From the NCBI RefSeq assembly GCF_001424025.1, contig NZ_LMPZ01000002.1, forward strand, positions 1,168,702-1,232,701: a stretch of 64,000 nt of DNA. The letters run 5' to 3'. The first letter of the stretch is position 1, and every line of letters starts with the position of its first letter. The DNA is from Brevundimonas sp. Leaf363 (GTDB lineage: Bacteria > Pseudomonadota > Alphaproteobacteria > Caulobacterales > Caulobacteraceae). The position numbers and the translations under genes are program-made. The notes under the pieces were generated by a model. That model did not search any database. It was not told the DNA's origin and worked only from the letters and a program-made list of their open reading frames with translations. Shown here in pieces: positions 63,354-64,000 of the stretch.

Positions 63354-63895
63354 GCGTCGCGCGGCGTCCGGGCGCGACCGAAGACGGGCAGCAGATCAAA
63401 CAGTTCGATGAAGTCGTCGGCCTGGCGCCGCAGATCGTCGGCCGCGTGCGGCGGCTGGGTCTTCTGGCTGGACAGGACGGTGACCTTGACCCCCATCGCC
63501 TGCACCACCTCGACCAGCCGCCGGAAATCTCCGTCGCCGGACGCCAGGACCACGTGATCCAGCTTGGGAGCCAGCGCCATCACGTCGACGGCGATCTCGA
63601 CGTCCATGTTGCCCTTCATCCGACTGTGCCCCTGGGCGTCGGTGAACCGCTTCACCGGCTTGGTGACGACCGTGAAGCCGTTGTAGCCCAGCCAGTCGAC
63701 CAGCGGGTTCACCGGCGAGAACTCTTCGCCCTCGACCACCGCCGTGTAATAATAGACGCGGACCAGCTGCGACTGCTCGGCGAACCATTCCAGCATTCGC
63801 TTGAAGTCGAGGTCGGTCTGAAGGGCGCGCGTCGTTGAATGCAGGTTGGCCCCGTCGATGAAGACGGCCAGTCGATCGTTCGGATGAAACCGCAT
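63350..63895 (-). CDS. NYN-domain (LabA-like) PIN-fold ribonuclease
   Basis: 181 residues. The NYN/LabA acidic residues are present: VFIDGANLH (Asp14), GNMDVEIAVDVMALAP and VLASGDGDFRRLVEV. NYN proteins are metal-dependent nucleases related to PIN domains, usually acting on RNA. The middle segment VKRFTDAQGHSRMKGNMD is typical. ATG at 63895 was chosen; the ORF continues to 63997 but that part is opposite folK. The start codon shares two bases with the divergent folK ATG. Confidence 0.88.
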   Translation of the reverse strand: MRFHPNDRLAVFIDGANLHSTTRALQTDLDFKRMLEWFAEQSQLVRVYYYTAVVEGEEFSPVNPLVDWLGYNGFTVVTKPVKRFTDAQGHSRMKGNMDVEIAVDVMALAPKLDHVVLASGDGDFRRLVEVVQAMGVKVTVLSSQKTQPPHAADDLRRQADDFIELFDLLPVFGRARTPRDA

Positions 63896-64000
63896 GGGCG
63901 AGGACGACACAGGGATTGGACCGGCGACCGTCGTGGGAATCGACGACGGCTTCGATCTGGACGCCGCAGTCATCGTGGCCCTCGGCTGCAATGACAAGGG
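63894..64000 (+). CDS. folK: Start of folK (hydroxymethyldihydropterin pyrophosphokinase), cut by the window end
   Basis: Only about 35 residues are inside the window. After a short leader (MGEDDTGIGPATVV) the sequence AAVIVALGCNDKG matches the first strand and loop of HPPK (usual form VALGSNxG), which makes 6-hydroxymethyl-dihydropterin diphosphate in folate synthesis. An in-frame TGA three codons upstream of the ATG supports this start. Divergent from and overlapping the NYN gene by two bases. Identity rests on one motif. Confidence 0.6.
   Translation, partial: MGEDDTGIGPATVVGIDDGFDLDAAVIVALGCNDK

Overview
The window is a high-GC, gene-dense stretch of bacterial chromosome. It looks like an alphaproteobacterium of the order Caulobacterales, most plausibly Brevundimonas or a close relative. 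The evidence is a PopZ polar organiser, a FliX flagellar regulator next to a flgI-cheL-flbY operon, DUF2336 proteins, a one-cysteine DksA and a tolC-popZ-valS order. The genus is an inference from gene content, not from a database match. No rRNA, CRISPR array, insertion sequence, prophage or restriction system was seen.

Layout. 1-9 kb: a truncated unknown gene, an MliC-like lipoprotein behind a 21-codon ORF, an RNA-modification group (tadA, rluB, rsmD, an RluF-like synthase), a MerR/TipAS regulator with a textbook operator, a low-molecular-weight tyrosine phosphatase, mutL and an FAD amine oxidase. 9-14.4 kb: a TonB-like protein, a lytic-transglycosylase-like protein, two DUF2336 paralogs, an Hpt phosphotransfer protein and NAD kinase. 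14.5-21 kb: a class II aldolase, an unknown secreted protein, an RND efflux adaptor and pump, and a lipoprotein cytochrome c. 21-28 kb: feoAB, a TetR regulator, tRNA-Thr and small metabolic, membrane and ABC-F genes. 28-34 kb: an EAL phosphodiesterase and flagellar genes (flbY, cheL, flgI, fliX), then dksA and gltX. 34-47 kb: small secreted proteins, a LOG-family enzyme, three tRNAs (Asn, Cys, Leu), an RNA methyltransferase, a degenerate PCMT-like gene, tolC, popZ, valS, tlyA and an RlmD-type methyltransferase. 47-54 kb: an amino-acid permease, hrpB, an MFS transporter and two methyltransferases. 54-64 kb: a glycosyltransferase, a TetR plus metal/cobalamin-type ABC importer operon, a large lytic transglycosylase, dapA, smpB, a family-5-like uracil-DNA glycosylase, a NYN-domain protein and the start of folK.

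The packing is very tight. Co-directional operons are joined by ATGA, GTGA or TTGA overlaps, and six convergent pairs share exactly four bases so that their stop codons interlock. Three inverted-repeat elements occupy otherwise empty spacers. Most genes are ordinary housekeeping. The less explained parts are the DUF2336/Hpt/NadK cluster, an EAL protein placed at the end of a flagellar operon with a candidate sigma-54 promoter, several very small membrane-protein ORFs, and a PCMT-like protein that has lost its SAM-binding motif. No spacer longer than 300 bases is left without a gene; the longest (about 275 bases, 7749-8024) is filled by a palindromic element.
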